A stretch of 58,160 nt of DNA from contig VGOP01000013.1 in assembly GCA_016875875.1 (NCBI GenBank), forward strand, positions 1 through 58,160. The letters run 5' to 3'. The translations under genes and the position numbers were made by a program. Every line of letters starts with the position of its first letter. The stretch's first letter is position 1. This document shows positions 1 to 9,706 of this stretch, one piece after another. The notes beneath the pieces were generated by a model that saw only the letters and a program-made list of their open reading frames with translations, ran no database searches and was not told where the DNA came from. Source of the stretch: Chloroflexota bacterium. Its GTDB lineage: Bacteria > Chloroflexota > Dehalococcoidia > GIF9 > UBA5629.

Positions 1-407
1 TACTCAAGCCAGGAGTGCATTATATTGAAATTAAGAAGGACTGGAGCAATATCACTGATGTTATAAGGCAGATAGAGGATGTGGAATTTTGTGAGCAGAT
101 TGCTGATAATGCCTATCGGGATATTGTTGAATCAGATTTATACACATATCGCAATTTTGTCCAGATAGTCCTTAGTCATGTTAAGAGTGTACATCAGCAC
201 ATGTCTATCAATAATCCTGATGACTCGCGTTATTTGAAGCTATTGGAACTTCGTGAGAGATTTCCTCTTATTTTTTCACCAGTTGCCTTTTCAATTGCAT
301 ATCTCAAAGACGTTGTTTATAAGTGCCTTTTGAAGCTAAACTTATATGAAGATTACAAAAGAATCGAAGCTATATTTAAGAAGACGATGATGAAAAATTA
401 TGTTTAG
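1..407 (+). CDS. Partial C-terminal part of a probable glycosyltransferase
   Basis: The reading frame is open to the left edge, so this is the 3' end of a longer gene; the GTG at 15 is not a convincing start. The visible part opens with residues of the form KPGVHYIEIKKDW, followed by helices ending near YRNFVQIVL. This resembles the tail of CgeB/GT1-like glycosyltransferases, where a 'pG.hYi....D' strand is followed by helices that fold back on the N-terminal domain. The assignment is by pattern only; no catalytic residue is in view. It lies upstream of a methyltransferase and an asparagine synthetase on the same strand, which suits a surface-polysaccharide locus. Confidence 0.4.
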   Translation, partial: LKPGVHYIEIKKDWSNITDVIRQIEDVEFCEQIADNAYRDIVESDLYTYRNFVQIVLSHVKSVHQHMSINNPDDSRYLKLLELRERFPLIFSPVAFSIAYLKDVVYKCLLKLNLYEDYKRIEAIFKKTMMKNYV

Positions 408-493
408 TTACTCAGGTAGATAGACCGGTGCCCACATCAATTATAAGATGGGTAGGTTCACGAGAATACAGGAACATGTGAGGTTCGTGTGAG

Positions 494-1564
494 ATGAGCA
501 AAACAAAGATGAACTTGTATGTAGCTCTGGGCTATGCTTCGTCTGTGGCTAAGCGTATAGTGATTGGTGAAATATCAGTAGTCTCGTTGTATGAATACTT
601 GAAGTTATACTTGATACGGCGGATATCATCAATTTATAAAGTGATTACCAAGAGAAAATATCCTGAACTGATGGTTTCGATAAGAGTATGTTCTCCAGAT
701 GAGGCAACTGCTGTAGACCAATATTGGGGTGAATATACGGTTAATTCACTTCCCTTCTCAACACGATGGGAATCTCAAAAGTATTACGAGTGGCTGATTG
801 AAGAATATCCATTATTAGCTGAGTTTATGGATTTTGGTAAAAAACGTGATAACCAGGTAGTCCTTGACTATGGATGCGGACCTGGAAACGACATATTTCG
901 ACTTCTGGTTCTCAACAATGCCAAGAAGGTAATAGGCGTGGACGTATCCTTGAAAACGCTGAAACTAGCGAGACAGAGGTTATCACTATACAAAATCAAT
1001 CCTGAAAGATTAGAGTTAATTCAATGCTCGGATTCGGTTGGCTCTCTGCCAGTAGACAGCGAGAGCATTGACTATATCAATTGTGTCGGAGTTTTGCACC
1101 ACATGACTAAGCCGGAGAAAATCCTTGGTGAATTTTTCAGGGTACTTAAGAAGAACTCTACGGGTAGTATTATGGTTTATAATCAGAATAGTATTTTCTT
1201 CCACGTTTATATCGCTTATCTGCTTATGGTAATTGAGAACAAATTTAGTGGAATGTGTGTGAAAGATGCTTTTGCCAAAAATACTGACGGCCCAAATTGC
1301 CCCATTTCAAGATGCTACAGGCCAGATGAATTCATTTCAATTTGTAGAAACACGGGCTTTGAAGTTAATTATGTGGGAGGTTATTTCCATCGCATGGAGC
1401 TGCATTGGTTAAGAAAATTTCGCCAGAAGGCCTTAAAAAATGAAAGCTTAGCACAAGAACACACTGAGTTCTTAAGTAAATTGAAATACGATGAAAGAGG
1501 ATACCCTAAATTTGAGCGGAGGCATGCTGGAATTGGAGGAGTGTATAAAATTTTCAAAAGGTAG
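494..1564 (+). CDS. Class I SAM-dependent methyltransferase
   Basis: A 356-residue protein with a central Rossmann-type methyltransferase domain. Motif I is VLDYGCGPGND at about residues 123-133, followed by a GVDVS acidic strand about 25 residues later and a post-motif region IDYINCVGVLHHM typical of Methyltransf_11/25 enzymes. The first 110 residues form an extra N-terminal region with no recognised domain. The substrate cannot be read from sequence. Its position just ahead of asparagine synthetase and two sugar-nucleotide epimerases suggests methylation of a glycan or its precursor. The start ATG at 494 follows a weak purine-rich stretch; the next gene begins 15 bases after the stop, so the two are probably co-transcribed. 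Confidence 0.85.
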   Translation: MSKTKMNLYVALGYASSVAKRIVIGEISVVSLYEYLKLYLIRRISSIYKVITKRKYPELMVSIRVCSPDEATAVDQYWGEYTVNSLPFSTRWESQKYYEWLIEEYPLLAEFMDFGKKRDNQVVLDYGCGPGNDIFRLLVLNNAKKVIGVDVSLKTLKLARQRLSLYKINPERLELIQCSDSVGSLPVDSESIDYINCVGVLHHMTKPEKILGEFFRVLKKNSTGSIMVYNQNSIFFHVYIAYLLMVIENKFSGMCVKDAFAKNTDGPNCPISRCYRPDEFISICRNTGFEVNYVGGYFHRMELHWLRKFRQKALKNESLAQEHTEFLSKLKYDERGYPKFERRHAGIGGVYKIFKR

Positions 1565-1579
1565 GAAACAACTTATCTA

Positions 1580-3517
1580 ATGTGCGGAATAGCTGGAATA
1601 TTCAACACAACATTGAATATCTATCCTGATTTAGAAGCGCATTTGCAGGCTATGAACCAGATTCAGGCTCACCGAGGTCCAGATGCTGATAAAACATGGA
1701 TACATCCGGACGGGTTTACAGGCTTTGGTCACAGGCGTTTGGCGATTATCGATTTGAAAACAGGCGCCCAGCCTTTAGCCGATGGACAAAACGTTATATG
1801 CTACAACGGAGAAATATACAACTACATTGAACTGAAAGAGCAGCTAGAGGGATTTTATAACTTCAAAACCCAATCGGACACCGAGGTTATCTTAGCTGCC
1901 TACAAAAAGTGGGGCACCGACTGTGTTAATCATTTGAGGGGAATGTTTGCCTTCGCCATCTGGGACGAATCGAAAAAACAGCTATTTTGCGCTAGGGACC
2001 GTTTTGGCATAAAGCCTTTTTACTATACCATCGTTGATAATATATTTTATTTCGCCTCGGAAGCTAAAGCACTGCTGCCATTTTTGTCAGCAATAGAGAC
2101 CGACCTTAATGGTTTGAAGGATTATTTTGTATTTCAATTATGCCTCGGCGATAAAACGCTCTTTATGAATATAAAACAACTCTTGCCGGCACACATTCTG
2201 ACGGTTAGAAATGGTCAGCTAACCACTAAAAAATACTGGGAGGTAAATTATACCTTAGACTGGGAGCGTACTGAGCATTATTTTCACCGTCGGGTGAGAG
2301 AGCTCCTTGAAGACTCGATACGTTTTCATTTAAGAAGCGATGTTCCAATCGGCGCCTATTTGAGCGGCGGCATCGATTCAAGTTTAGTAGCGACGCTGGC
2401 CAATAAATACCGGAGGCAAAATGATTTCAAGGTCTTCCATGGCAAATTCAGTCTCGGCAAAGAGTATGACGAGTCGGAATATGCCAAAGAGGTGGCGCAG
2501 AAACAAAAGTTCAATCTACTTGAGATAGATATAAAGAGCAATGATTTTATTGACAATGTAACGAAGGTCATTTATCACTTGGATTACCCTGCTGCAGGGC
2601 CGGGTTCGTTTCCCCAGTATATGGTCTCTCAGTTAGCCGGCAAAAATTTAAAGGTGGTTCTAGGAGGGCAGGGTGGGGATGAAGTCTTCGGGGGGTATGC
2701 TAGGTATTTGCTGGCTTATTTCGAGCAATGTATTAAGGGTGCGATTGATGGTACCCTTCACAGCGGAAAATTCATAGTTACCTATGAGTCCATAATTCCA
2801 AATCTTCGCACCTTGCAAGAATATAAACCACTAATGAAGGAATTCTGGAGCGACGGCCTTTTTGAAGATAGGGACAGGCGCTATTTCAGATTGATTAGCA
2901 GGGCCAATACCTTAAAGGAAGAGGTCAATTGGAAAGTCCTGGAGCCTTACTCTGCATTTGAAACGTTTAAGAAGGTATTCTGGAGTGAGAATGTGGAAAA
3001 GGAGTCATACTTCGACAGCATGACTCACTTTGATTTCAAAACCTTATTGCCGGCATTGCTGCAGGTGGAAGACCGAATGAGTATGGCACATGGACTGGAG
3101 TCGAGAGTTCCCATTTTAGACCATCCCCTCATTGAGTTTGTGGCGACTGTCCCATCGAACATAAAATTTCAAAATGGTGAGCTAAAGCACCTATTAAAGA
3201 CAACTTTTAGCGATATTCTCCCACCAAAGATTGTTAACCGAAAGGACAAGATGGGCTTTCCCGTTCCATTTGATGAATGGATGAGAGGAGATATTCGTGA
3301 GTTTATATCTGACATTTTTTCAAGTAAAAAAGCTCGCCAAAGGGAATATCTAAACCCTGAATTTGATATCAGCTCTCTAATTTCTAAAGAAGATAGGTTT
3401 AGCCGTAAACTATGGGGGCTTTTATGCCTAGAATTATGGCAGCAGGAATTTCACGATAAGGCAAATTACTATCAAAAGATGACGAAGGAAACATGCAAAC
3501 AGGCGTTTCCCCCTTAA
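1580..3517 (+). CDS. asnB: Asparagine synthase (glutamine-hydrolysing)
   Basis: A 645-residue two-domain amidotransferase. Met1 is followed by Cys2 (MCGIAGIFN), the N-terminal nucleophile of class II glutamine amidotransferases that releases ammonia from glutamine. The C-terminal ATP-pyrophosphatase domain has the PP-loop SGGIDSS at about residues 262-268. Length fits AsnB (about 610-650). The classical reaction is aspartate plus glutamine to asparagine with ATP to AMP. In polysaccharide loci AsnB-like proteins often amidate sugar carboxylates instead, and the setting between a methyltransferase and two epimerases makes that possible here; sequence alone does not separate the two roles. The next gene begins 12 bases downstream. 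Confidence 0.93.
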   Translation: MCGIAGIFNTTLNIYPDLEAHLQAMNQIQAHRGPDADKTWIHPDGFTGFGHRRLAIIDLKTGAQPLADGQNVICYNGEIYNYIELKEQLEGFYNFKTQSDTEVILAAYKKWGTDCVNHLRGMFAFAIWDESKKQLFCARDRFGIKPFYYTIVDNIFYFASEAKALLPFLSAIETDLNGLKDYFVFQLCLGDKTLFMNIKQLLPAHILTVRNGQLTTKKYWEVNYTLDWERTEHYFHRRVRELLEDSIRFHLRSDVPIGAYLSGGIDSSLVATLANKYRRQNDFKVFHGKFSLGKEYDESEYAKEVAQKQKFNLLEIDIKSNDFIDNVTKVIYHLDYPAAGPGSFPQYMVSQLAGKNLKVVLGGQGGDEVFGGYARYLLAYFEQCIKGAIDGTLHSGKFIVTYESIIPNLRTLQEYKPLMKEFWSDGLFEDRDRRYFRLISRANTLKEEVNWKVLEPYSAFETFKKVFWSENVEKESYFDSMTHFDFKTLLPALLQVEDRMSMAHGLESRVPILDHPLIEFVATVPSNIKFQNGELKHLLKTTFSDILPPKIVNRKDKMGFPVPFDEWMRGDIREFISDIFSSKKARQREYLNPEFDISSLISKEDRFSRKLWGLLCLELWQQEFHDKANYYQKMTKETCKQAFPP

Positions 3518-3529
3518 AGGAGAGTGGAA

Positions 3530-4486
3530 ATGGACATTTTAATTACCGGTGGCGCTGGATTTATTGGTTCACACATAGCCGATAGATTGCTGGCTGAGGG
3601 GCATAAGGTATTGGTGATAGATAATTATCAGACTGCAAGGAGAGATAATTTAGTCCCTCACCAGAATCTAACAGTGGTCGAAGGAACCATTGCTGATAAG
3701 AAATTGGTGGACAAACTGTTTCATGAATTTCAGCCAGAGCAGGTAATTCACGCTGCAGCTTCTTTTAAGGACCCTAATAACTGGCTGGAGGATGCAATTA
3801 CCAACGTGGTGGGGACAATTAATATCGTAATGGCTTCAAAAAATTCGAATGTTAGAAGATTGATTTACTTTCAGACGGCTCTATGCTATGGATTAACGCC
3901 ATTGGAACAACCTATAACCTTAAAACACCCTTTGTTTTCCGGCAGCTATGCTGGAGGCAGCAGCTACGCTATAAGTAAGACCGCCGGCGAACAGTACATT
4001 GAGCTGAGCGGATTGGACTTTATTTCATTCCGTCTGGCGAATGGCTATGGGCCGAGGAACATAACTGGTCCGCTGCCGACTTTTTATCAACGGCTAACAA
4101 CAAATAAGCCATGCTTTGTGATGGATACGCGGCGAGATTTTATTTACATAGACGATATCGTTGAAGTTGTCATGAAAGCCTTAAAGGGTGCTGGAAGTGG
4201 AGGATACTATAATATTTCCACAGGCTCGGATTCTTCGATTAAAGAGCTCTTTGATGCCACCGTAAAGGCATTGGGCATTAAGTTGGATAAGGAAGTCGAG
4301 GTGCGTTCACGGGGACCAGATGATGTATATTCGATTTTGTTAGACTCTTCGAAAACTAAACATGATTTCGGCTGGGACGCTAAAACCCCACTGGAAACCG
4401 GTGTCAAAAAAACGATTGAGTGGTATAAAACACACGGCGTAAGCCAGACCTACACCCACTTGAAATCCGCCGAGCCAAAGAGATAA
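3530..4486 (+). CDS. NAD-dependent epimerase/dehydratase (extended SDR)
   Basis: An extended short-chain dehydrogenase acting on nucleotide sugars. The N-terminal Rossmann signature GGAGFIG lies at residues 7-13 and the catalytic YxxxK is YAISK at residues 146-150. The family includes UDP-glucose 4-epimerase and dTDP-glucose 4,6-dehydratase; the exact substrate cannot be assigned. I chose the ATG at 3530 rather than the GTG at 3524 because AAGGAGAG sits five bases upstream, an almost ideal Shine-Dalgarno. The stop codon overlaps the start of the next gene by one base (TAATG), so the two epimerases are translationally coupled and may act in sequence on one sugar. Confidence 0.88.
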   Translation: MDILITGGAGFIGSHIADRLLAEGHKVLVIDNYQTARRDNLVPHQNLTVVEGTIADKKLVDKLFHEFQPEQVIHAAASFKDPNNWLEDAITNVVGTINIVMASKNSNVRRLIYFQTALCYGLTPLEQPITLKHPLFSGSYAGGSSYAISKTAGEQYIELSGLDFISFRLANGYGPRNITGPLPTFYQRLTTNKPCFVMDTRRDFIYIDDIVEVVMKALKGAGSGGYYNISTGSDSSIKELFDATVKALGIKLDKEVEVRSRGPDDVYSILLDSSKTKHDFGWDAKTPLETGVKKTIEWYKTHGVSQTYTHLKSAEPKR

Positions 4487-5574
4487 TGGACGCTGTGACC
4501 AAAAGCTTTGATAAGGCAAATATTCTTGTTATAGGTGGTGCTGGATTTATCGGCAGCAATCTGGTTGAAACACTACTCCAGTCATCAAAAACCGTAGCGA
4601 TTACAATCGTTGACAATCTTCTTTCCGCGGAACGAATAAATGTTCCGGACAATATCCGGGTCGATTTTATCGAAGGGTCAATCACTGATGATAAAATATT
4701 GTCTCGTATCAAAGATGAATTTGATTATGTCTTTCATTTGGCAACTTATCACGGCAATCAAAGTTCGATTGTTGATCCGCTAGCTGACCATGAGAACAAC
4801 ACTTTAACAACTCTAAAGTTATACGAACATATCAAAGATTTCGAAAAAATTAAAAGGGTAGTTTACTCATCTTCAGGTTGTTCCGTAGCCAAGAAAACTT
4901 ACGGAGATGCTGTCGCTACGACCGAAGCCGACCCAATAGAGATAAAACAGGATAGCCCTTATTCCATTTCTAAAATTATCGGGGAATTCTATTCAGTCTA
5001 TTATCATAAGCAGCATAATCTTCCGACTGTACGAGCCAGGTTTCAAAATGTGTACGGCCCAGGTGAGATTTTGGGTGCAGGTAAATGGCGTGGCACACCA
5101 GCAACGGTGTGGCGCAATGTAATTCCCACCTTTATCTACAAAGCATTGAAGGGAATCCCTTTGCCCGTTGAGGGTAAGGGTATTGCTAGCCGAGATTTCA
5201 TATTCGGTGAAGATATATGCCGTGGTTTAATAGCCTGTGCAGCAAAAGGAAGGTCTGGTGATGTTTATAATCTTGCCAGCGGTAAAGAAACAACAATACT
5301 TGAGTTGGCATCTTTAATTAACGGATTAACGGGTAATAATGCCAACCTTGAATACTTGCCAAAGAGGCCGTGGGATAGTTCAGAGAAGCGTTTTGGAAGT
5401 ACTTTCAAAGCTAAACAAGAACTTGGTTTTGAAGCAATCGTCGGGCTTAAGGATGGACTGGTAAAAACAATTGAATGGACAAAAGATAATTTGCATATAA
5501 TCGAGGCGACAATTGCCAAGCATGATGACAAGATGCGTAAATACCTGACTGAAACGGGATTAGCATCCATATAG
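4486..5574 (+). CDS. NAD-dependent epimerase/dehydratase (extended SDR), second copy
   Basis: A 362-residue extended SDR with GGAGFIG at residues 17-23 and catalytic YSISK at 159-163. It is clearly related to the preceding gene but differs through much of the C-terminal substrate domain, including an insert around the GAGKWRGTPATVW segment, so it is a paralogue rather than a recent duplication. The ATG overlaps the stop of the upstream gene by one base. Likely role: a further epimerisation, decarboxylation or dehydration of a UDP- or dTDP-sugar for surface glycan assembly. It is the last gene of this plus-strand block and converges on the minus-strand gene ending at 5637. Confidence 0.86.
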   Translation: MDAVTKSFDKANILVIGGAGFIGSNLVETLLQSSKTVAITIVDNLLSAERINVPDNIRVDFIEGSITDDKILSRIKDEFDYVFHLATYHGNQSSIVDPLADHENNTLTTLKLYEHIKDFEKIKRVVYSSSGCSVAKKTYGDAVATTEADPIEIKQDSPYSISKIIGEFYSVYYHKQHNLPTVRARFQNVYGPGEILGAGKWRGTPATVWRNVIPTFIYKALKGIPLPVEGKGIASRDFIFGEDICRGLIACAAKGRSGDVYNLASGKETTILELASLINGLTGNNANLEYLPKRPWDSSEKRFGSTFKAKQELGFEAIVGLKDGLVKTIEWTKDNLHIIEATIAKHDDKMRKYLTETGLASI

Positions 5575-5636
5575 TCCGACTTTTCCGAACTATGAATCAA
5601 ACGTCAGCAGTCATGGCAATTTGATCACACATTGTT

Positions 5637-6809
5637 TTATGAATCATCGATTACAGCTTTATACAACGCTTCAATCCGGTTAGCTATAATATTCCATGCG
5701 AATTGCGTCTCAGCTAACACCCGTGCCTGCTTACCCGTCTCTTGTCTTAATCTCTCATCTGCGAGGACTACACTCAGGGCATGCCTCAATTGCATCCTGT
5801 CATATGGAACCACATATCCCGCCTGATAGCTCTCCACCCAGTTTGCTAGACCACAGCGATTTGTAACAATTACCGGAATGGAGCAGGCGCATGCCTCTAG
5901 AGCTGTAATGGGTCCTACATCAGAAAGTGAAGGTGCAACATAAACATCAGCATCTAAATACGCGGTGAGCTTTTCCCTCCCGTAGAGAGGCCCTGTAAAT
6001 AAAATTTCGTTGTTAATCCCAAGAGCGGTTATCAATTGCATCAGGACAGACAGATATCCATCATCAGGTCCCACAATCGCCAGTTTAGCATCAGATACTT
6101 CCTTTACCAGCTCGGCAAATGACTCGACTAGCAAATCTGGGCCTTTTATTTTATGTATTCTGCCTAAATACAGAATCACTTTCTGTTTATCACCTATGCC
6201 ATATTTTTTCCTGAATCGTCCTTTTTGCGGCAGCTTTCGGAACTCAGACAAGTCTATCCCATTAGGAATAATTTCTATTTTATCTTGGCTCACACCCATG
6301 GTCTTATATTGCTCCGCTTCCACTTCTGTAACAGCAATGATTTTGGACGCATTCCTCAAAAGCCTATAACCATAAATAGCATCGTAAACCCGTTTTACTC
6401 TCTGCAAAGCTATCATTCTGGGTAAGGACCCCTGAGCTTGCAGAAGGTAGGGTACGTTGCCTTTTTGGGCATAATGGGCAACTACAGGCCCCTCAAAAGT
6501 CCTGAAGTCATGTATATGTATTACATCAAACTCTCTGAGTCTATTTCTTGCTGTTTTAACCAGGGACGGGCTTAAGAAGAAGGCGCGATAGTGCATAACA
6601 TAGGGGAAATAGTGTACTTCTATACCGTCGACTACCACTAGCTCGCTTTTGATTTTTTTCTTCAGGTCTAAAGTGTTTGCCGCCCACACTTCAACACTGT
6701 GCCCTCGCCTAACAAGCTCCCTGCTGATGTAGTAGGCAGCTTGAGTTGCTCCACCAGCGAAACTGCGTGGCTGCGGTGGAAAGATGCCACATATCTGTAA
6801 GGTCTTCAT
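5637..6809 (-). CDS. Glycosyltransferase family 4
   Basis: A 390-residue GT-B fold enzyme. The N-terminal half shows the glycine-rich acceptor region with PRSFAGGATQAAYY, and the C-terminal half carries the nucleotide-sugar site: LYLGRIHKIKGPDLLVESF, then the E(x7)E-type motif around SLSDVGPITALEACACSIPVI. It should add a sugar from a nucleotide donor to a lipid-linked glycan at the cytoplasmic membrane face; donor and acceptor are unknown. Its ATG overlaps the stop of the upstream membrane protein gene in an ATGA junction, so the pair is translationally coupled. It is the distal gene of the minus-strand glycan cluster. Confidence 0.9.
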   Translation of the reverse strand: MKTLQICGIFPPQPRSFAGGATQAAYYISRELVRRGHSVEVWAANTLDLKKKIKSELVVVDGIEVHYFPYVMHYRAFFLSPSLVKTARNRLREFDVIHIHDFRTFEGPVVAHYAQKGNVPYLLQAQGSLPRMIALQRVKRVYDAIYGYRLLRNASKIIAVTEVEAEQYKTMGVSQDKIEIIPNGIDLSEFRKLPQKGRFRKKYGIGDKQKVILYLGRIHKIKGPDLLVESFAELVKEVSDAKLAIVGPDDGYLSVLMQLITALGINNEILFTGPLYGREKLTAYLDADVYVAPSLSDVGPITALEACACSIPVIVTNRCGLANWVESYQAGYVVPYDRMQLRHALSVVLADERLRQETGKQARVLAETQFAWNIIANRIEALYKAVIDDS

Positions 6810-9556
6810 TTTTCGTTTTGATAGGGTAACAGCACTTGGGCGCCCCCATTATTGTAGATTCTGTTTTCATCATTGACAAGCTGAGGTAAGCCCAGGATGG
6901 CATCGAAGCCGATGCTCTGCCTGGCGGCATATACAGTAGGGAAAGTCAGCATCCTGTTATCAGTGTTCCAGGCTCTAAAGTAGATATAGCACGGAAAAGT
7001 CATGTCCTTGAGATCAGCGGGAAATGGGGGCATCCTGATAGTGCCACGCTCAACTATATTAGCAAGCGCTTTTTCATCTCCCCAGTAATCAGGAAAGGCA
7101 AGCATTCCATGATAGTCAACATAGATAGGACAGTCATCGGCCTTAAGTTTTGAAAGCCAAGTAGCTGCGGTGATGTCTTGTGTCACAAAAACCGTGTTTA
7201 AATCCATCCGATGGCTGGACAACGCTATAGAGTAGGGCATGTCGATGAAATACGTGGTTTTGCTTTTACTCAGCTCGAAAACCAAGCCACTGTTCAAGAT
7301 AAAGTATGGTATCAATATCATGAGGATGGGAAATCGAAGAAGCGCTAGACTATCATGTCCTGACCTAGAGAGTACGCAGCTTTTTCGGAATACCCCAACT
7401 AACTTAGCTATACCTTGGGCAACGGCTTCGCCACCGAATATGAACAGGGGGCAAATAAGGAGCAAGGTGATTTGCCAGATACGGGTGACACCAAGACCAT
7501 AGGAGTGTGTAGGCAAGAGGAAAATGCCTAGCAGGATTGCAATACTGACGATGGTAAGCGAGAGGTATTCAGCTTTGAATTGCCCCAGTGTTCCAGGACG
7601 GAAAATAAATCTGATAAACCCAATGATTAGGCAGAGCTGGACGAGGTATTGAAATATGCGCCAAACCTTACCTCCTGGTGATGCCCAAATAAAGTCCAGG
7701 CCTAAGGCAGTCTGAACCAAAGGCTCTCTGGCTAACGGATTCAACATCGGGAACCTAGTAGTTAGATTTTGAACAAAACCAGGTAACTCTATTCCAGGCA
7801 ACTCTGTTATTGCTGCCTGTGACAATGTAGGTACCCATGTGACGAAGTACCAGCATTGCGACCACTCCGATATGCCATAGGCATTTGAGGCATCTACCCT
7901 CCAGAAATATACGGTTTTCTGTTCAAGTTCTGCAGTAACATCATAGTGGGTGTCCGTTATCCCAGCCTTATCGATAACTAGCTCAGTAAAATTGGCATCG
8001 GACGATACCTGCAACCAGTATGAGGTTGCCCAAGGGGAGGCAGCCCACTCCAGGCGAGGTGTCAGATTCACTATGCCTGAGTTAGCGGCCGGCGATATCA
8101 AATTTGGTGCTGGTGGTGCCTCAGTTTCTCGCGGAGGACTAATATATTGAGTCAACGGTTCACTTACGGCCTTAGCAGTGTTTATAACAATTTGAGTGCC
8201 CAGCAGGCTAGTTCCAGAGGCAACAACACCGTAGTAACCAAACATGAAAACCAAGCTCAGGCAAACAATGGTGGCTAATGCTTTCCTGCTGAAAGCGCCC
8301 GGTGCGGCTAAATCTGCAGGTAAGGAGTTTGATTTTCCTATCAGCCACTGCCATATTGCACGACCAAACCGGCTTTTAATGAAGATGAGCACAAGTACAC
8401 CAAATGTCAGGTAGCCGATAGCATAGCCAGTCCCCATTCCATAGTGAGACACTATTACACCAAAGCCAAAAATGAGAACCAAGGCAGTCCTCTGGACTAA
8501 GGTCAACTTACGGTCAACCATCAGCAATATCACAAGGACAAAGAATAGCTCAGAAACCTGTTGTCTAGCGAGTTGGACCATGTCCATGGTAAACATGGGC
8601 ATGGTGATGAAAAAGGCCGTGGCAAGAAAGGCATATTGGGGTCTTATTTGTAGACGAAGCATACGGAAGAGTGCCAGAGGCATCAGGGCAAAGAAAACTG
8701 GATAAACTATCTTGAACAGCCAGACAATGTCAATGTTAAGCAACAATGAATAGACGGGTGCAAGCATAACTATACTCAGACAGGCGTTTACAGGGACAGC
8801 CACGGCAGCATTCCAGAAGCCATTTTGTGCCACCACCCAGGCAAAGTAATACTCCAAGTGAATATCGCTGCCCACCAGATAGTTCGATACAAGGGTAGTC
8901 TGGTATAAGAGCGCCAGGGCCATCATGACTATCGTGAAAGGATAAGCTTGCGGTGGAATGACTTTGTTAAAGGCGACCACACCAATGATAATAGCAACTA
9001 TGACAATGAGGATTAGAAGAAGGAGGTTGCTTTGATAGGCATTGGCCATACTAGTGCCCAAAATAGCCAGGAGAGGCAGCAGAATAGCCAGCAGGTAGGG
9101 ATTAAGATTTTTCCCAAAACCAACTTTGCTCTCCTTCTTGTTGGCATCGGCTGGTATGCTGGTCAGATGAAAGTCTTTATCGCGCAGATAAGCAAAAGCG
9201 CATAGAATTAATAGGAAAACAGTAAAAGAAACCACCAGTGGACCCACAGAGATGGGGTGCTTGATTCCCAAAGGAGGCAAGGCGAAATTCGCCAGTGTGC
9301 CTACTGCCATCACAAAAGCAAGGCTTAGACCTACAGAGTAGAGCAGGCTTTCTATTATGCTTATATTGTGGATTCTAAGGATTCTAAGGAGCAGAATACC
9401 CGGAACGAAGGTGAGAAGGGCAAAACCAACAATTTGCCTTAGAATGGGGATATCAAGGCCCAAGGCTGCGAGTCCTATTAGCCCAAGCGTAGCTAATAAC
9501 AGGCTAACTGAAAGTACCAGGCACTTTTTGATGGGCCAGTCATTAAAAGCCGTCAT
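6806..9556 (-). CDS. DUF2206-type polytopic membrane protein with an FnIII-like loop domain
   Basis: A 916-residue protein. Residues 1-430 hold many hydrophobic segments, beginning with a pattern (LRQIVGFALLTFVPGILLLR, then a GLSLAF helix) that I recognise from DUF2206 proteins of methanogenic archaea and Chloroflexi. Around residues 480-570 lies a soluble domain with the FnIII-like pattern PRLEWAASPWATSYWLQVS followed by YFWRVDA, then more membrane helices and a C-terminal soluble part. The architecture resembles GT-C type membrane glycosyltransferases or flippase partners, but no catalytic motif was identified and function is unknown. It overlaps the downstream GT4 gene by four bases, which ties it to glycan assembly. 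Confidence 0.7.
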   Translation of the reverse strand: MTAFNDWPIKKCLVLSVSLLLATLGLIGLAALGLDIPILRQIVGFALLTFVPGILLLRILRIHNISIIESLLYSVGLSLAFVMAVGTLANFALPPLGIKHPISVGPLVVSFTVFLLILCAFAYLRDKDFHLTSIPADANKKESKVGFGKNLNPYLLAILLPLLAILGTSMANAYQSNLLLLILIVIVAIIIGVVAFNKVIPPQAYPFTIVMMALALLYQTTLVSNYLVGSDIHLEYYFAWVVAQNGFWNAAVAVPVNACLSIVMLAPVYSLLLNIDIVWLFKIVYPVFFALMPLALFRMLRLQIRPQYAFLATAFFITMPMFTMDMVQLARQQVSELFFVLVILLMVDRKLTLVQRTALVLIFGFGVIVSHYGMGTGYAIGYLTFGVLVLIFIKSRFGRAIWQWLIGKSNSLPADLAAPGAFSRKALATIVCLSLVFMFGYYGVVASGTSLLGTQIVINTAKAVSEPLTQYISPPRETEAPPAPNLISPAANSGIVNLTPRLEWAASPWATSYWLQVSSDANFTELVIDKAGITDTHYDVTAELEQKTVYFWRVDASNAYGISEWSQCWYFVTWVPTLSQAAITELPGIELPGFVQNLTTRFPMLNPLAREPLVQTALGLDFIWASPGGKVWRIFQYLVQLCLIIGFIRFIFRPGTLGQFKAEYLSLTIVSIAILLGIFLLPTHSYGLGVTRIWQITLLLICPLFIFGGEAVAQGIAKLVGVFRKSCVLSRSGHDSLALLRFPILMILIPYFILNSGLVFELSKSKTTYFIDMPYSIALSSHRMDLNTVFVTQDITAATWLSKLKADDCPIYVDYHGMLAFPDYWGDEKALANIVERGTIRMPPFPADLKDMTFPCYIYFRAWNTDNRMLTFPTVYAARQSIGFDAILGLPQLVNDENRIYNNGGAQVLLPYQNEK

Positions 9557-9706
9557 AGCTGAGAACCTGCTTATGAGAGTACAGCATAGGGTATCATAAC
9601 ATAACTTGTCAGCTATGCCTTCTGTCCGCCAGTTTCGTTCGGGTATTATCGAATGTATCCAGTCTCAGGTGGTTCACTCCAGGATTGTCTTAACCGCTGG
9701 ACTTAA

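Noticed and set aside
5632-5826. Plus-strand frames opposite the GT4 gene and many similar antisense frames elsewhere
   Set aside because: They are shadows of well-supported genes on the other strand and have no ribosome sites or family motifs.
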